64,000 nt of DNA, from the NCBI GenBank assembly GCA_001664005.1, contig CP016093.1:372001-436000 (forward strand). The letters are read 5' to 3'. The DNA is from Rhizobiales bacterium NRL2. GTDB taxonomy: Bacteria; Pseudomonadota; Alphaproteobacteria; Minwuiales; Minwuiaceae. Numbering within the stretch: position 1 is the stretch's first letter; each line of letters begins with the position of its first letter. A program made the translations under genes and the position numbers. The notes below the pieces were generated by a model, which made no database searches, was not told where the DNA came from, and saw nothing but the letters and a program-made list of their open reading frames with translations. Below, one piece after another: positions 29,575-38,062 of the stretch.

Positions 29575-31122
29575 ATGCATCCAGGCGTCCAGGCGGCGGA
29601 AAGGCCCGACAAGCCGGCCTTCATCATGGCCTCGACCGGCGAGGAAGTGACCTACGACATGCTGAACCGGCGCTCGAACCAGGGCGCGCACTTCTTCCGC
29701 TCCATCGGCCTGCAGCACGGCGACGCGATCGCGATCTGCATGGAGAACAACCGCCACTTCCTGGAGATCTGCTGGGCCGCGCACCGCGCCGGGCTCTACT
29801 ACGCCTGCACGTCGAGCTATCTGACCGCGCCGGAGGTGGCCTACATCGTCAACGACTGCAACGCGCAGCTTTTCCTCTCGTCGGCCTACAAGGCCGATGT
29901 GGCGAAGGACGTGCCCGCGCTGACCCCGGCGGTGAAGACCTGCATGATGGTGGGCGAGCCGATCGACGGGTTCGGGAGCTGGGACGAGGCCATCGCCGGC
30001 ATGCCCGAGACGCCGATCGCCGACGAGTGGGAAGGCCACGACATGCTCTACTCGTCCGGCACGACGGGCCGGCCCAAGGGCATCAAGATCGACATGGAGG
30101 ACCGCAAGCTGGGCGAGGTGCGCCCGTCCATGCAGGCGATCATGGCACTCTACGGCGTCGGGCCGGAGACGACCTATCTCTCGCCGGCGCCGCTCTATCA
30201 CGCGGCGCCCTTGCGCTACAACATGCTGATGACCCGCATCGGCGCGACCTCCATCATCATGGAGCGCTTCGATCCCGAGCGCGCGCTGCAGCTGATCGAG
30301 AAATACCGCTGCACCCACAGCCAGTGGGTGCCGACCATGTTCGTGCGCTTCATGAAGCTGCCCGAGGAAGTGCGGGCGAAATACGACGTCTCCTCCATGA
30401 AGGTTGCCATCCACGCCGCCGCGCCCTGTCCCGTCGAGGTCAAGCAGGCGATGATGAAATGGTGGGGGCCGGTCATCTACGAGTACTATGCCGGCACCGA
30501 GGGCTCGGGTTATGTCGCCGCCGACCCGCAGGAATGGCTCGCCCATCCGGGCACCGTCGGCCGCCCCATCGTCGGCGAGATCAGGATCGTCGACCAGGAC
30601 AATCCCGAGATCGAGCTGCCCCGGGGCGAGATCGGCCAGATCTACTTCGCCAACGGGCCGGCCTTCAGCTACCACAACGATCCGAAGAAGACTGCGGAGA
30701 GCCGCAACGCCAGGGGCTGGTCGACGCTGGGCGACATCGGCTATCTCGACGAGGATGGCTTCCTCTACCTCACCGACCGCAAGGCCTTCATGATCATTTC
30801 CGGCGGGGTGAACATCTATCCCCAGGAGATCGAGGACCGGCTGATCCTGCACCCCGACGTGATGGACGCGGCCGTGGTCGGCGTGCCCGACCCGGAATTC
30901 GGCGAGGCGGTGAAGGGCGTGGTGCAGCTCAGGGAGCCGGGCCATGCTTCGGACGGGATGGCCGACAAGCTGATCCGGTGGTGCCGGCAGGAACTCAGCG
31001 CCATCAAGACGCCAAAATCCATCGACTTCATGGACGAACTGCCCCGGCACCCCAATGGCAAGCTCTACAAGCGCCTGCTCAAGGACCGCTACTGGGGCAA
31101 CAAGGAAAGCCGGATCGTCTGA
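29575..31122 (+). CDS. Acyl-CoA synthetase / AMP-dependent ligase
   Basis: ANL-superfamily enzyme that activates a carboxylic acid to its CoA thioester through an acyl-AMP. The 515-aa product shows the AMP-binding loop YSSGTTGRPKGIKID (about residue 158), YYAGTEGSG (A5 core) and GWSTLGDIGYLDEDGFLYLTDRKAFMIISGGVNIYPQEIE (A7-A8 hinge). The catalytic Lys region is HPNGKLYKRLL. ATG 29575 has GGGGGAGG nine bases upstream. Fatty-acid, bile-acid or aromatic acids are all possible substrates; the closest general look is the FadD3/FadD17-like group. It lies divergent from the isomerase and near two acyl-CoA dehydrogenases. Confidence 0.9.
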   Translation: MHPGVQAAERPDKPAFIMASTGEEVTYDMLNRRSNQGAHFFRSIGLQHGDAIAICMENNRHFLEICWAAHRAGLYYACTSSYLTAPEVAYIVNDCNAQLFLSSAYKADVAKDVPALTPAVKTCMMVGEPIDGFGSWDEAIAGMPETPIADEWEGHDMLYSSGTTGRPKGIKIDMEDRKLGEVRPSMQAIMALYGVGPETTYLSPAPLYHAAPLRYNMLMTRIGATSIIMERFDPERALQLIEKYRCTHSQWVPTMFVRFMKLPEEVRAKYDVSSMKVAIHAAAPCPVEVKQAMMKWWGPVIYEYYAGTEGSGYVAADPQEWLAHPGTVGRPIVGEIRIVDQDNPEIELPRGEIGQIYFANGPAFSYHNDPKKTAESRNARGWSTLGDIGYLDEDGFLYLTDRKAFMIISGGVNIYPQEIEDRLILHPDVMDAAVVGVPDPEFGEAVKGVVQLREPGHASDGMADKLIRWCRQELSAIKTPKSIDFMDELPRHPNGKLYKRLLKDRYWGNKESRIV

Positions 31123-31135
31123 GGGGGCACCGACC

Positions 31136-31520
31136 GTGACGTCATCCCCGATGGCGCCGGCGCCACTCGGGGATCGCGCGAAGCCGGCTGCCGGCGTCCC
31201 ACCGCGGCCCGATGCCCGCGCGCCTGCGGCGGCGGGCATGACATCGATGAAGGGCCGCTGCGCCTGCGGAGCGCATCCCCCACGAGGTTATGTGTGGATG
31301 CATCCCCCACCCCGGCCCTCCCCCTTCTCGAAGGGGGAGGGTGGGCCGCGTCAGCGGGTCGGGAGGGGGTGGCCGTGAAACCGCGTCTTGCGCGCCGCAC
31401 CAGCGGCGTCGCGGGACCCATGCCTGAGCCTTTCCGGGCGAGCGGCGTTCAGCGGATACGCTCAGGCATGGATCCCGGATCGGACCTCCGGTCCGTCCAG
31501 GACTCGGTGGTGGAAACGGG
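31136..31520. repeat. Cluster of dispersed repeats (families E, C, A, B) in a 488-bp gap
   Basis: The gap 31123-31610 contains four elements in a row. E: 31141-31183, ATCCCCGA.GGCGC...GCGCC.CTCGGGGAT. C-like: GATGCCCGC...GCGGGCATGACAT (31209-31243). A: 31300-31372 with core CCCTCCCCCTT-CTCG-AAGGGGGAGGG (31316-31341). B: 31411-31480 with GGGACCCATGCCTGAGCC and, inverted, CTCAGGCATGGATCCC. No credible gene is present on either strand. Confidence 0.75.
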
Positions 31521-31610
31521 TCCATCCAACATTGGATTGCGCGAACCGAGGTACGCATAGCCGTATCAGTGCGACAATCGCCGGGACGCCATGTCCCCGG
31601 AGGCCCGCCC

Positions 31611-32084
31611 ATGTTCGTGAAACCGTGCTCGGCGCCGCTGGTGCCCTTCGCCGCGCCGGCGGGGCCGGGGCTGTGGCTCGTCGTGTTTCTCGACCCGCCG
31701 GAGCCGGGGCCGGACGATCCCCTGCCCAACCGTCTGCTGGCGCGGGCGCTGCGCCTGCTCCGGCCCGGCTTCCGCCACGTGCTGGCAATCTCTCCCGTCG
31801 TGGGCGCGGGCGATCCGGGGCGCGGCTGGCTGGTCTGCAATCCCGGCGCGCGGGCGCTGGGTCTCGGCGTCGCGCCGCCCCATGAGACACTGAGAGTGCT
31901 GAGCCGGCTGGTGCGGCAGGGCCGCGCCCGCTGCGTCGCCGTCACGGCTCGGGAACCGGCGCGCATGCAGCCGCGCGGTCTGTTCACCTGCGTGCAGATC
32001 GTGGCCCATCTGATCGGGGTTCCCTGCCATCCCTTCGCCACGCCCCGCGGCCTGTGGCGGCGAATTGCGGCCATGCGCGCTTGA
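31611..32084 (+). CDS. Conserved hypothetical protein (157 aa)
   Basis: ATG 31611 is chosen because GGAGG sits eight bases upstream. The protein is compact, with a hydrophobic core (GLWLVVFLDPP, FRHVLAISPVV) and a C-terminal segment RGLFTCVQIVAHLIGVPCHPFATPRGLWRRI. That Thr-Cys-Val helix plus TPrxLWR pattern recalls small hypothetical proteins I associate with alphaproteobacterial and phage genomes, but no function is known to me. It has only four or five cysteines and no signal peptide. It is followed by the MFS gene after 40 bp, possibly in the same transcript. Confidence 0.6.
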   Translation: MFVKPCSAPLVPFAAPAGPGLWLVVFLDPPEPGPDDPLPNRLLARALRLLRPGFRHVLAISPVVGAGDPGRGWLVCNPGARALGLGVAPPHETLRVLSRLVRQGRARCVAVTAREPARMQPRGLFTCVQIVAHLIGVPCHPFATPRGLWRRIAAMRA

Positions 32085-32124
32085 GAGGTGACGGAAGGCG
32101 TCCGCCGCACCATGATCCGGCCCC

Positions 32125-33348
32125 ATGAGCGACGCCGCCCCACCTCTGCAGGGCCATTCCGCCGGATCGCGCCGCGGCTGGGTGGTGACCGCGTGCTGCT
32201 TCCTGATGGCGATCTTCGGCTGGGGCACGGTGTTCTACGGCCACGGCCTCTACATCTCGGCGCTGAAGGCCGAGCACGGCTGGAGCACGGCGCAGATCTC
32301 CGGCGCCATCACCTTCTTCTGGGTCGTCGGCACGCCGATGACGCTGACCGTCGGCGCCCTGATCGACCGCTTCGGCCCGCGGCTGGTGACCGCCGCAGGT
32401 TCGGCGTTCGTGGGCGCCAGCGTCATCGGTCTCGGCCAGGTCAGCGAGCTCTGGCACGTCTATCTGTGTTTCGCGGTGATGGCTCTGGGCTACCCGGCGG
32501 TGGGCGCGCTGGGCATCAGCGCGACGCTCTCGGGCTGGTTCGACCGCCGCCTGCCGGTCGCCATGTCCTTCGCGCTGACCGGCGCCAGCGTCGGCGCCAT
32601 GGTGGTGGTGCCGCTGATGGCGCGGATGACCGCGTCGGACGGCTTCACCCATGCCGCGACCGTGATGGGCGGGCTGACCATCGCCGTCGTCGTGCCGATG
32701 ACCCTGATCTTCATGTCCCGCCCGGCGACGGCCCCGCCCGCCGCCGGCAGCATCACGGCGCTGGCCCATATCGGGGCGACGGCGCGCAGCCGCCTGTTCT
32801 GGACCATCACGGCGGCGAGCTGCATCAGCCTGATGGCGCAGGTCGGCTTCCTGGCTCACCAGATCCCGATCCTGGAGGAGCGGCTGACCCGGACCGACGC
32901 CGCGGACGCCGTCGCCGTGACCGCCGCCGCCGGAATCATCGGCCGCTTCGGCGTCGGCTTCCTGGCCGAACGCTTCGACCTCCGCCTCGTCGCCGTCATC
33001 TCCTATGCCCTGCAGGCGCTGGGCATCGCCATTCTGGCGCTGGCCGAGGGGCCGGCGGTGATCTACGCCGCCTGCGCGGTTTCCGGCTTCGTCGTCGGCT
33101 GTCTGGTCATCCTGCCGCCCTTGCTGGTCCGCCGCTGGTTCGGACCGGCGGGCTACGGCAAGAGCTACGGCCTGCTGGCGGTCTTCGCCTATTTCTTCCA
33201 GGGGCTGGGGCCGGGCTCGGTCGGGCTGCTGCACGACGCGATGGGCGGCTACGGCGCCTCGCTCTGGTACATGGTGGCGCTGCTGGGCGTGGCGATCGTG
33301 GTGATCACCCGTCTCGGTCCGCCGCCGCCCGACGCAGCCGGTCGTTGA
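32125..33348 (+). CDS. MFS transporter
   Basis: Twelve-helix major facilitator superfamily permease, 407 aa. Visible landmarks are GWGTVFYGHGLYISALKAEHGWS in helix 1 and the following loop, ALIDRFGPRL (motif A between helices 2 and 3), and GIIGRFGVGFLAERFDLRL, the matching loop between helices 8 and 9. It resembles the monocarboxylate/oxalate-formate antiporter branch (OFA-like). Substrate cannot be read from the sequence. Its 3' end overlaps the convergent tsaC gene by 44 bp, so no terminator fits between them. Confidence 0.88.
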   Translation: MSDAAPPLQGHSAGSRRGWVVTACCFLMAIFGWGTVFYGHGLYISALKAEHGWSTAQISGAITFFWVVGTPMTLTVGALIDRFGPRLVTAAGSAFVGASVIGLGQVSELWHVYLCFAVMALGYPAVGALGISATLSGWFDRRLPVAMSFALTGASVGAMVVVPLMARMTASDGFTHAATVMGGLTIAVVVPMTLIFMSRPATAPPAAGSITALAHIGATARSRLFWTITAASCISLMAQVGFLAHQIPILEERLTRTDAADAVAVTAAAGIIGRFGVGFLAERFDLRLVAVISYALQALGIAILALAEGPAVIYAACAVSGFVVGCLVILPPLLVRRWFGPAGYGKSYGLLAVFAYFFQGLGPGSVGLLHDAMGGYGASLWYMVALLGVAIVVITRLGPPPPDAAGR

Positions 33349-34255
33349 CCGCGCGGCCGAGCCCCGTCTCGGGGATCGGCATCACCGCCAGCGTCCGGCC
33401 GTCGTCGCCGTCCAGTTCGTGCAGCATGCGGAACAGGTTCGCCGCCGCCTCGCCCAGGTCGCCGGAGGGGCTGAGATTGGGTCCGGGCGGAGCCTCGGGG
33501 CCGAAACCCAGCAGGATCTCGCCGTCGCGCGCCGCCGCCGCATTCAACCGGATGGGCCGCTTCGGGGCGTAATGGCTGGCCAGCATGCCGGGGCTCCGGG
33601 GCGCCGCCGGATCGCTCTCCGGCAGGGCCAGCGGGCCCGCCACGTCCTCGATCTCTTCCGCCGTCACGCCGCCGGGCCGGAGCAGCACGGCGCGGCCGTC
33701 GAAGACGCCGACCACTGTGGATTCCAGGCCCACCGCACAGGGTCCGCCGTTGAGGATGTACGCGACCTTCTCCCCCAGCCCTTCGGCGACGTGGCGCGCT
33801 TCGGTGGGACTGAGCCGGCCGGAGGGATTGGCCGAGGGCGCGGCGACCGGCACGCCGGCGGCGCGGAGCAGGGTCCGGGCCAGACCGTGGGCGGGCACGC
33901 GGACCGCCAGCGTCTCCAGTCCCGCCGAACAGAGCAGGGAGACCGGGCAGTCCGGCCGCCGGGGCAGGACGAGGGTCAGCGCGCCGGGCCAGAACGCCCG
34001 CGCCAGCCGGCGCGCGAGATCGTCGAATTCCACCAGCGCCTCGGCGGCGGCGAGATCGGGGACATGGACGATCAGCGGATTGAAGCCGGGACGGCCCTTG
34101 GCCTCGAAGATCGCGGCGACGGCGCGGTCGTCGGTGGCGTCGGCGCCCAGGCCGTAAACGGTCTCGGTCGGGAACGCGACCAGCCGGCCCTCGTGCAGGG
34201 CGCGGGCGCAGGTTTCCAGGTTCTCGGGCGTGGGCTCCAGCAGCATCGCCGCCAT
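33305..34255 (-). CDS. L-threonylcarbamoyladenylate synthase (Sua5 type)
   Basis: Makes threonylcarbamoyl-AMP from Thr, bicarbonate and ATP, the first step of the t6A37 modification of ANN-decoding tRNAs; usually essential. The 316-aa product is the long Sua5 form. The YrdC domain (about 1-205) has VAFPTETVYGLGADA, KGRPGFNPLIVHV, FWPGALTLVLPR and PSANPSGRLSPT. It is followed by the linker SPGMLASHYAPKRP and a C-terminal Sua5 domain. Start at 34255 or an in-frame ATG at 34246. It overlaps the convergent MFS gene by 44 bp and sits 34 bp after the acyl-CoA dehydrogenase stop on the same strand. Confidence 0.93.
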   Translation of the reverse strand: MAAMLLEPTPENLETCARALHEGRLVAFPTETVYGLGADATDDRAVAAIFEAKGRPGFNPLIVHVPDLAAAEALVEFDDLARRLARAFWPGALTLVLPRRPDCPVSLLCSAGLETLAVRVPAHGLARTLLRAAGVPVAAPSANPSGRLSPTEARHVAEGLGEKVAYILNGGPCAVGLESTVVGVFDGRAVLLRPGGVTAEEIEDVAGPLALPESDPAAPRSPGMLASHYAPKRPIRLNAAAARDGEILLGFGPEAPPGPNLSPSGDLGEAAANLFRMLHELDGDDGRTLAVMPIPETGLGRAVNDRLRRAAADRDG

Positions 34256-34289
34256 GTGCCGCCGCCGCGCCGCCGGGTCAAGCGCGGCG

Positions 34290-35582
34290 TCAGATCACGT
34301 CGTCGATGTGCTCCAGCGCCTCGGCGAACTTCTCCTCCGCCTCCGCCTGCAGCTTCGGCACGTGATAGCTGGGGAAGAGCGTGTTGGAGGGGCTGTAGCC
34401 GCGCAGCAACTGGCGGGCGACGGTGACCTTGTGGACCTCCGACGGCCCGTCGGCCAGGCCCATGTGGAAGCTCTGCAGCACCTGGTCGGCGAAGGGCATC
34501 TCCGACGAAATGCCGATCGAGCCGTGGATGTAGAGCGCCCGGGTGGCGATGTCGTGCAGCACCTTCGGCATCTCCGCCTTCACCGCGGCGATGTCCTTGC
34601 GCACCTGCATGTAGTCCTTGTAGCGGTCGATCCGCCAGGCGGTGCGCAGCACGAACAGCCGGAACTGCTCCATCTGGATCCAGGCGTCGGCGATCTTCTC
34701 CTGCACCATCTGCTTGTCGCCCAGCTTCTCGCCCTTGGTCTCGCGGGAGACGGCGCGTTCGCACATCATGTCGAACAGCATCTTCACCCGGCCCAGCGTG
34801 CGCATGGCGTGGTGGATGCGCCCGCCGCCGAGACGGACCTGGGCCACCTTGAAGGCCTCGCCGCGCCTGCCCAGCAGGTGGTCCTTCGGCACGCGGACGT
34901 CGGTGTAGCGGACGTAGGCGTGGCTGCCTTCCTTCTCGGTGGCGAAGCCGACATTGCGGACGATCTCCACGCCCGGCGTGTCCTTCGGCACGATGAACAT
35001 GGACATGCGGTCCACCGTGGGCCGGTCCGGGTCGGTCACGGCCATGACGATCAGGAAGCTGGCCCAGCGCGCGTTGGAGCTGAACCACTTCTCGCCGTTG
35101 ATCACCCATTCGTCGCCGTCGAGTTCGGCCTTGGTGGTGAAGACCCCCGGGTCCGCGCCGCCCTGGGGCTCGGTCATGGAAAAGCAGGAGACGATCTCGT
35201 TGGCCAGCAGCGGCTCGAGAAAGGCCTTCTTCTGCGCCGGCGTGCCGAAATGGGCCAGGATCTCGGCATTGCCGGTGTCCGGCGCCTGACAGCCGAAGAC
35301 CACCGGGCCGAAGCGGGTGCGGCCCAGGATCTCGTTCATCAGCGCCAGCTTGACCTGACCGAAACCCTGCCCGCCGAGATCCGGGCCCAGATGACAGGCC
35401 CACAGGCCGCGGTCCTTCACCTGCTGCTGCAGGGGCCGCACCAGCGCGATGTTCCGCGGGTTGGTGATGTCGTAGGGGCTGCCCAGCACGTGGTCCAGCG
35501 GCTCCACCTCGCGGCGGACGAAGTCGTCCATCCAGTCGAGCGCGTCCTGAAACTCCGGATCGGTCTCGAAATCCCACGCCAT
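34290..35582 (-). CDS. Acyl-CoA dehydrogenase (ACAD11-like)
   Basis: FAD-dependent dehydrogenase of long or branched acyl-CoAs, 430 aa. N-terminal domain DPEFQDALDWMDDFVRREVEPLD; FAD/substrate middle domain with CFSMTEPQGGADPG and WVINGEKWFSSNARWA; C-terminal domain with GRIHHAMRTLGRVKMLFDMMCERAVSR and the tail FHMGLADGPSEVHKVTVARQLLRGY. The latter is typical of the ACAD10/11-like group. Gene order with tsaC downstream is probably incidental. The upstream 169 bp leads to the divergent LysM gene. Confidence 0.92.
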   Translation of the reverse strand: MAWDFETDPEFQDALDWMDDFVRREVEPLDHVLGSPYDITNPRNIALVRPLQQQVKDRGLWACHLGPDLGGQGFGQVKLALMNEILGRTRFGPVVFGCQAPDTGNAEILAHFGTPAQKKAFLEPLLANEIVSCFSMTEPQGGADPGVFTTKAELDGDEWVINGEKWFSSNARWASFLIVMAVTDPDRPTVDRMSMFIVPKDTPGVEIVRNVGFATEKEGSHAYVRYTDVRVPKDHLLGRRGEAFKVAQVRLGGGRIHHAMRTLGRVKMLFDMMCERAVSRETKGEKLGDKQMVQEKIADAWIQMEQFRLFVLRTAWRIDRYKDYMQVRKDIAAVKAEMPKVLHDIATRALYIHGSIGISSEMPFADQVLQSFHMGLADGPSEVHKVTVARQLLRGYSPSNTLFPSYHVPKLQAEAEEKFAEALEHIDDVI

Positions 35583-35751
35583 GTCGCATTCCTCCCCTGT
35601 CGCTGCGGCGCCGGCAGCCTAGCAAGGCGGCCGGGCAGGCGTCACCTGCGCCGCGCGAATGGCCGCACCGCGGCGTTTGTTGAAAGGGCGCAATGGCATG
35701 CGCAGGTGTGTCGCGACGTCATCGGACCACGAAAAGAACAAGGAGCATCCC

Positions 35752-37326
35752 ATGACTCACCGTCCGTTTCTCTTTCTCGCCTCGCTGGGCGCCGGCGCGA
35801 TGCTCGCCGGCGCGGCGACGGCGCACAGCGGCCAGTGCGGCGGGTCCTACGAGATCCAGTCCGGCGACACGCTCTACGAGGTGACGCAGAAATGCCGCAT
35901 CGGCCTCAGCCGCATCATGGAGCTGAACCCGGCCATCGATCCGCGCGCCCTGTCCATCGGGCAATCGGTCCGCCTCAAGGCCGAGGGCCATGTCCACGGC
36001 CAGGCCGGCCGCGATGAAGACGGCGGCGGCGACGACCGGCAGGCCTCGGACGGCGGCAATCTGAATCCCGATCCGGCCCCCGGCGCGCGGGGCTCCTACC
36101 GCGTCGAGACCGGCGACACCGCCTATGGCATCGCCCAGCGGCTCGGAATCTCGCTGATGGAGCTGCTGAACGCCAATGAAGGCGTCAATCCCCTCGCGCT
36201 AGCGGTCGGCGAGGTGCTCGAAGTCCCGACCGGCGACCGCTCCGCCGGCTTTTCCATCGAACCGCACAGCGGTCCCGCGGGCGCCGATGTGGCCGTGCGC
36301 GCTCACAATCTCCGTCCCGATGACTGGGTGACCGTCGGCGTCGGTCCGGCGTCCTCGGAATGGGAGGCCCTCGACCAGGCACAGACCTCGTCCACCGGCC
36401 GGCTGCGCACCTCCGTCGAGGTGCCCGACTGGGCCGATCCGGGCGACGTGCTGACCTTCGTCGTCGACACCGACCGCGGCGTGACCCTGAAGTCCGGCGA
36501 CTTCCGCGTGGTCCGCGCCGGGGACGCGGACGAGCGCGACCGCATGACCCTGAGAGGCCGTGTGCGCGACGGCGTCGAGTGTCCGGTGCTGCGGACGCCC
36601 GATGGCGATGTCTGGTCGCTGACCGGCGCCGACGCGAACTTCACTGCCGGCGAGTATGTCGAGGTGAAGGGCCGCCGCGCCGACATGTCCTTCTGCCAGC
36701 AGGGCGAGGGCACGGTCGACGTCTCCAGCATCCGGGAGGTCTCGCCCCCGGAGGACGATGACGACCGCGCGCGGATGACGCTGGAAGGCCGCGTCGCCCA
36801 GGGGCCGGAATGCCATACGCTGAAGACGCCGGACGGCGACATCTGGTCCATCGTCAGCGACGGCATTCCCTTCACCAACGGCGAATATGTCGAGGTGAAG
36901 GGCCGCCGCGCCGACATGTCCTTCTGCCAGCGCGGCGTCGGGACCCTTGAGGTCACCGGGATCGACGAGATCGCGCCGCCGCGGGACGATGACGGCAACC
37001 GCGACGCCGGCCTGCTGGACCGCGCGTTCGTGACCGGCCCGTGGACCGCGAAGGGCAGCGACTGCTCCCGGCCCGACTTCGACGTCACCCGCTATCCCGG
37101 CGGCGGCCTGGCCGTGGAAACCAGCGTCGACGGGCGTGCGCGCACCGGCGACGTGGCGCTGTACGACGACGCGTCCTTCGTCTTCGACCAGGGCGGCGGC
37201 CGCTTCGAGATCGAGAGCCGCGGCGAGGGCGAACTCGCCGTGATCCCGACCGAGCGCGACAACAGCCGCTTCGGCGGGCTCGACCTCGGCGCCGACGGCG
37301 TCGTCTTCGTCAAGTGCCCGGCCTAG
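35752..37326 (+). CDS. Secreted LysM-domain protein with duplicated beta domain
   Basis: A 524-aa exported peptidoglycan- or glycan-binding protein. ATG 35752 follows AAGGAG and opens a signal peptide ending GAATA-HSG. Two LysM domains follow: SYEIQSGDTLYEVTQKCRIG (about 28-75) and SYRVETGDTAYGIAQRLG (about 115-160). After an Ig-like segment (about 165-255) come two tandem 77-residue units (about 262-338 and 339-415), each ending YVEVKGRRADMSFCQ. An acidic linker and a C-terminal domain (FVTGPWTAKGSDCSRP...) with paired cysteines complete it. No catalytic domain is recognisable, so a wall-attached structural or regulatory role is inferred. Divergent from an acyl-CoA dehydrogenase. Confidence 0.85.
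   Translation: MTHRPFLFLASLGAGAMLAGAATAHSGQCGGSYEIQSGDTLYEVTQKCRIGLSRIMELNPAIDPRALSIGQSVRLKAEGHVHGQAGRDEDGGGDDRQASDGGNLNPDPAPGARGSYRVETGDTAYGIAQRLGISLMELLNANEGVNPLALAVGEVLEVPTGDRSAGFSIEPHSGPAGADVAVRAHNLRPDDWVTVGVGPASSEWEALDQAQTSSTGRLRTSVEVPDWADPGDVLTFVVDTDRGVTLKSGDFRVVRAGDADERDRMTLRGRVRDGVECPVLRTPDGDVWSLTGADANFTAGEYVEVKGRRADMSFCQQGEGTVDVSSIREVSPPEDDDDRARMTLEGRVAQGPECHTLKTPDGDIWSIVSDGIPFTNGEYVEVKGRRADMSFCQRGVGTLEVTGIDEIAPPRDDDGNRDAGLLDRAFVTGPWTAKGSDCSRPDFDVTRYPGGGLAVETSVDGRARTGDVALYDDASFVFDQGGGRFEIESRGEGELAVIPTERDNSRFGGLDLGADGVVFVKCPA
36655..36931 (+). repeat. Intragenic duplication in the LysM gene
   Basis: Two copies of a 46-bp stretch, 36655-36700 and 36886-36931, are identical base for base and 231 bp (77 codons) apart. 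The flanking parts of the repeat units are clearly related but diverged. This marks a tandem domain duplication with one segment kept or converted to identity. Confidence 0.85.
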
Positions 37327-37363
37327 GCTGAAACAACGTCCACACGCGGGCTGCCAGCGCGCC

Positions 37364-37438
37364 GATCCCCCACCCTGCCCTCCCCCTTGGTCAAGGGGGA
37401 GGGTGGCTCCCGCTTCAGCGGGAGCGGGAGGGGTTGAG
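37364..37438. repeat. Dispersed palindromic repeat (family A)
   Basis: The core CCCTCCCCCTT-GGTC-AAGGGGGAGGG (37378-37403) is preceded by ATCCCCCACCCTG and followed by TCCCGCTTCAGCGGGA, a second hairpin. The arrangement matches 59956-60028 and 31300-31372. It lies between convergent genes and may end transcription from both sides. Confidence 0.7.
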
Positions 37439-37471
37439 CCGGCGCATCCCTTCGGTGTCACGCTTGTCGGC

Positions 37472-38062
37472 TCAGACGACCACCCTGTTCACATGGTCGA
37501 TGCGCGCGCCGCCGCCGCCGAACAGCGTGATCGATGTCAGCGAGAGCGGCGCGATGTCGAAGGCGACGGCGGAAGATGCATCTGCATTCATCGCCATGGC
37601 CAGGGCCGCGCGGATGACGCCGCCATGGGCGACGACGGCAAGGCGCCGGTCCGCATGGGTTTCCGCCAGGCCGGCGATGGCCGGCCGGACGCGCTCCAGC
37701 AGGTCGGCGAAGCTCTCGCCGGCCGGCGGGCGGAAGCCGGCAATGCCCTTGGCGTCGAGGCCCGGCGGCATGGATGCATCTGCATATGCCCGGCCGTCCC
37801 AGTCGCCGAAGTCCTGCTCCGCGAGGGCCTCGACGACACGGGGCGCATGTTCGGGAAACAGCGCCCCGGCGGTCTCCCGGGCGCGGCGCAGCGGGCTGGT
37901 CACGGCAAGATCGATGTCGCTGCATGCATCCCAGAGCGGCCCCAGATCGGCCGGTGCAGGCAGGACGGCGTGGGGGTCGCTCCGCCGGCCCATCCAGCGG
38001 CCCTCGGCGCCGGCGGACGGCGCGTGGCGGATCCAGAGGAAGCGGGTCGCCGTTCCGCTCAA
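37472..38062 (-). CDS. Histidine phosphatase family protein (phosphoglycerate-mutase-like)
   Basis: Branch-1 histidine phosphatase of the CobC/PhoE type, 196 aa. FLWIRHAPS carries the catalytic RHA(P) in place of the usual RHG. SPLRRARETA, EQDFGDWDGR and VVAHGGVIRAAL supply the remaining active-site residues. I place the start at TTG 38062, whose TTGA overlaps the stop of the upstream serine hydrolase gene; no ATG or GTG fits before the conserved N-terminal strand. Other frames further upstream are internal to the neighbour. Function could be in cobalamin salvage (alpha-ribazole phosphatase) or general phosphate release. The physiological substrate is undetermined. Confidence 0.85.
   Translation of the reverse strand: MSGTATRFLWIRHAPSAGAEGRWMGRRSDPHAVLPAPADLGPLWDACSDIDLAVTSPLRRARETAGALFPEHAPRVVEALAEQDFGDWDGRAYADASMPPGLDAKGIAGFRPPAGESFADLLERVRPAIAGLAETHADRRLAVVAHGGVIRAALAMAMNADASSAVAFDIAPLSLTSITLFGGGGARIDHVNRVVV

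Noticed and set aside
31123-31610. Possible CRISPR-like array or mobile element remnant because of closely packed palindromes
   Set aside because: The units differ from each other, have no regular spacer length and no target duplications, and copies occur singly elsewhere. They are dispersed intergenic repeats.
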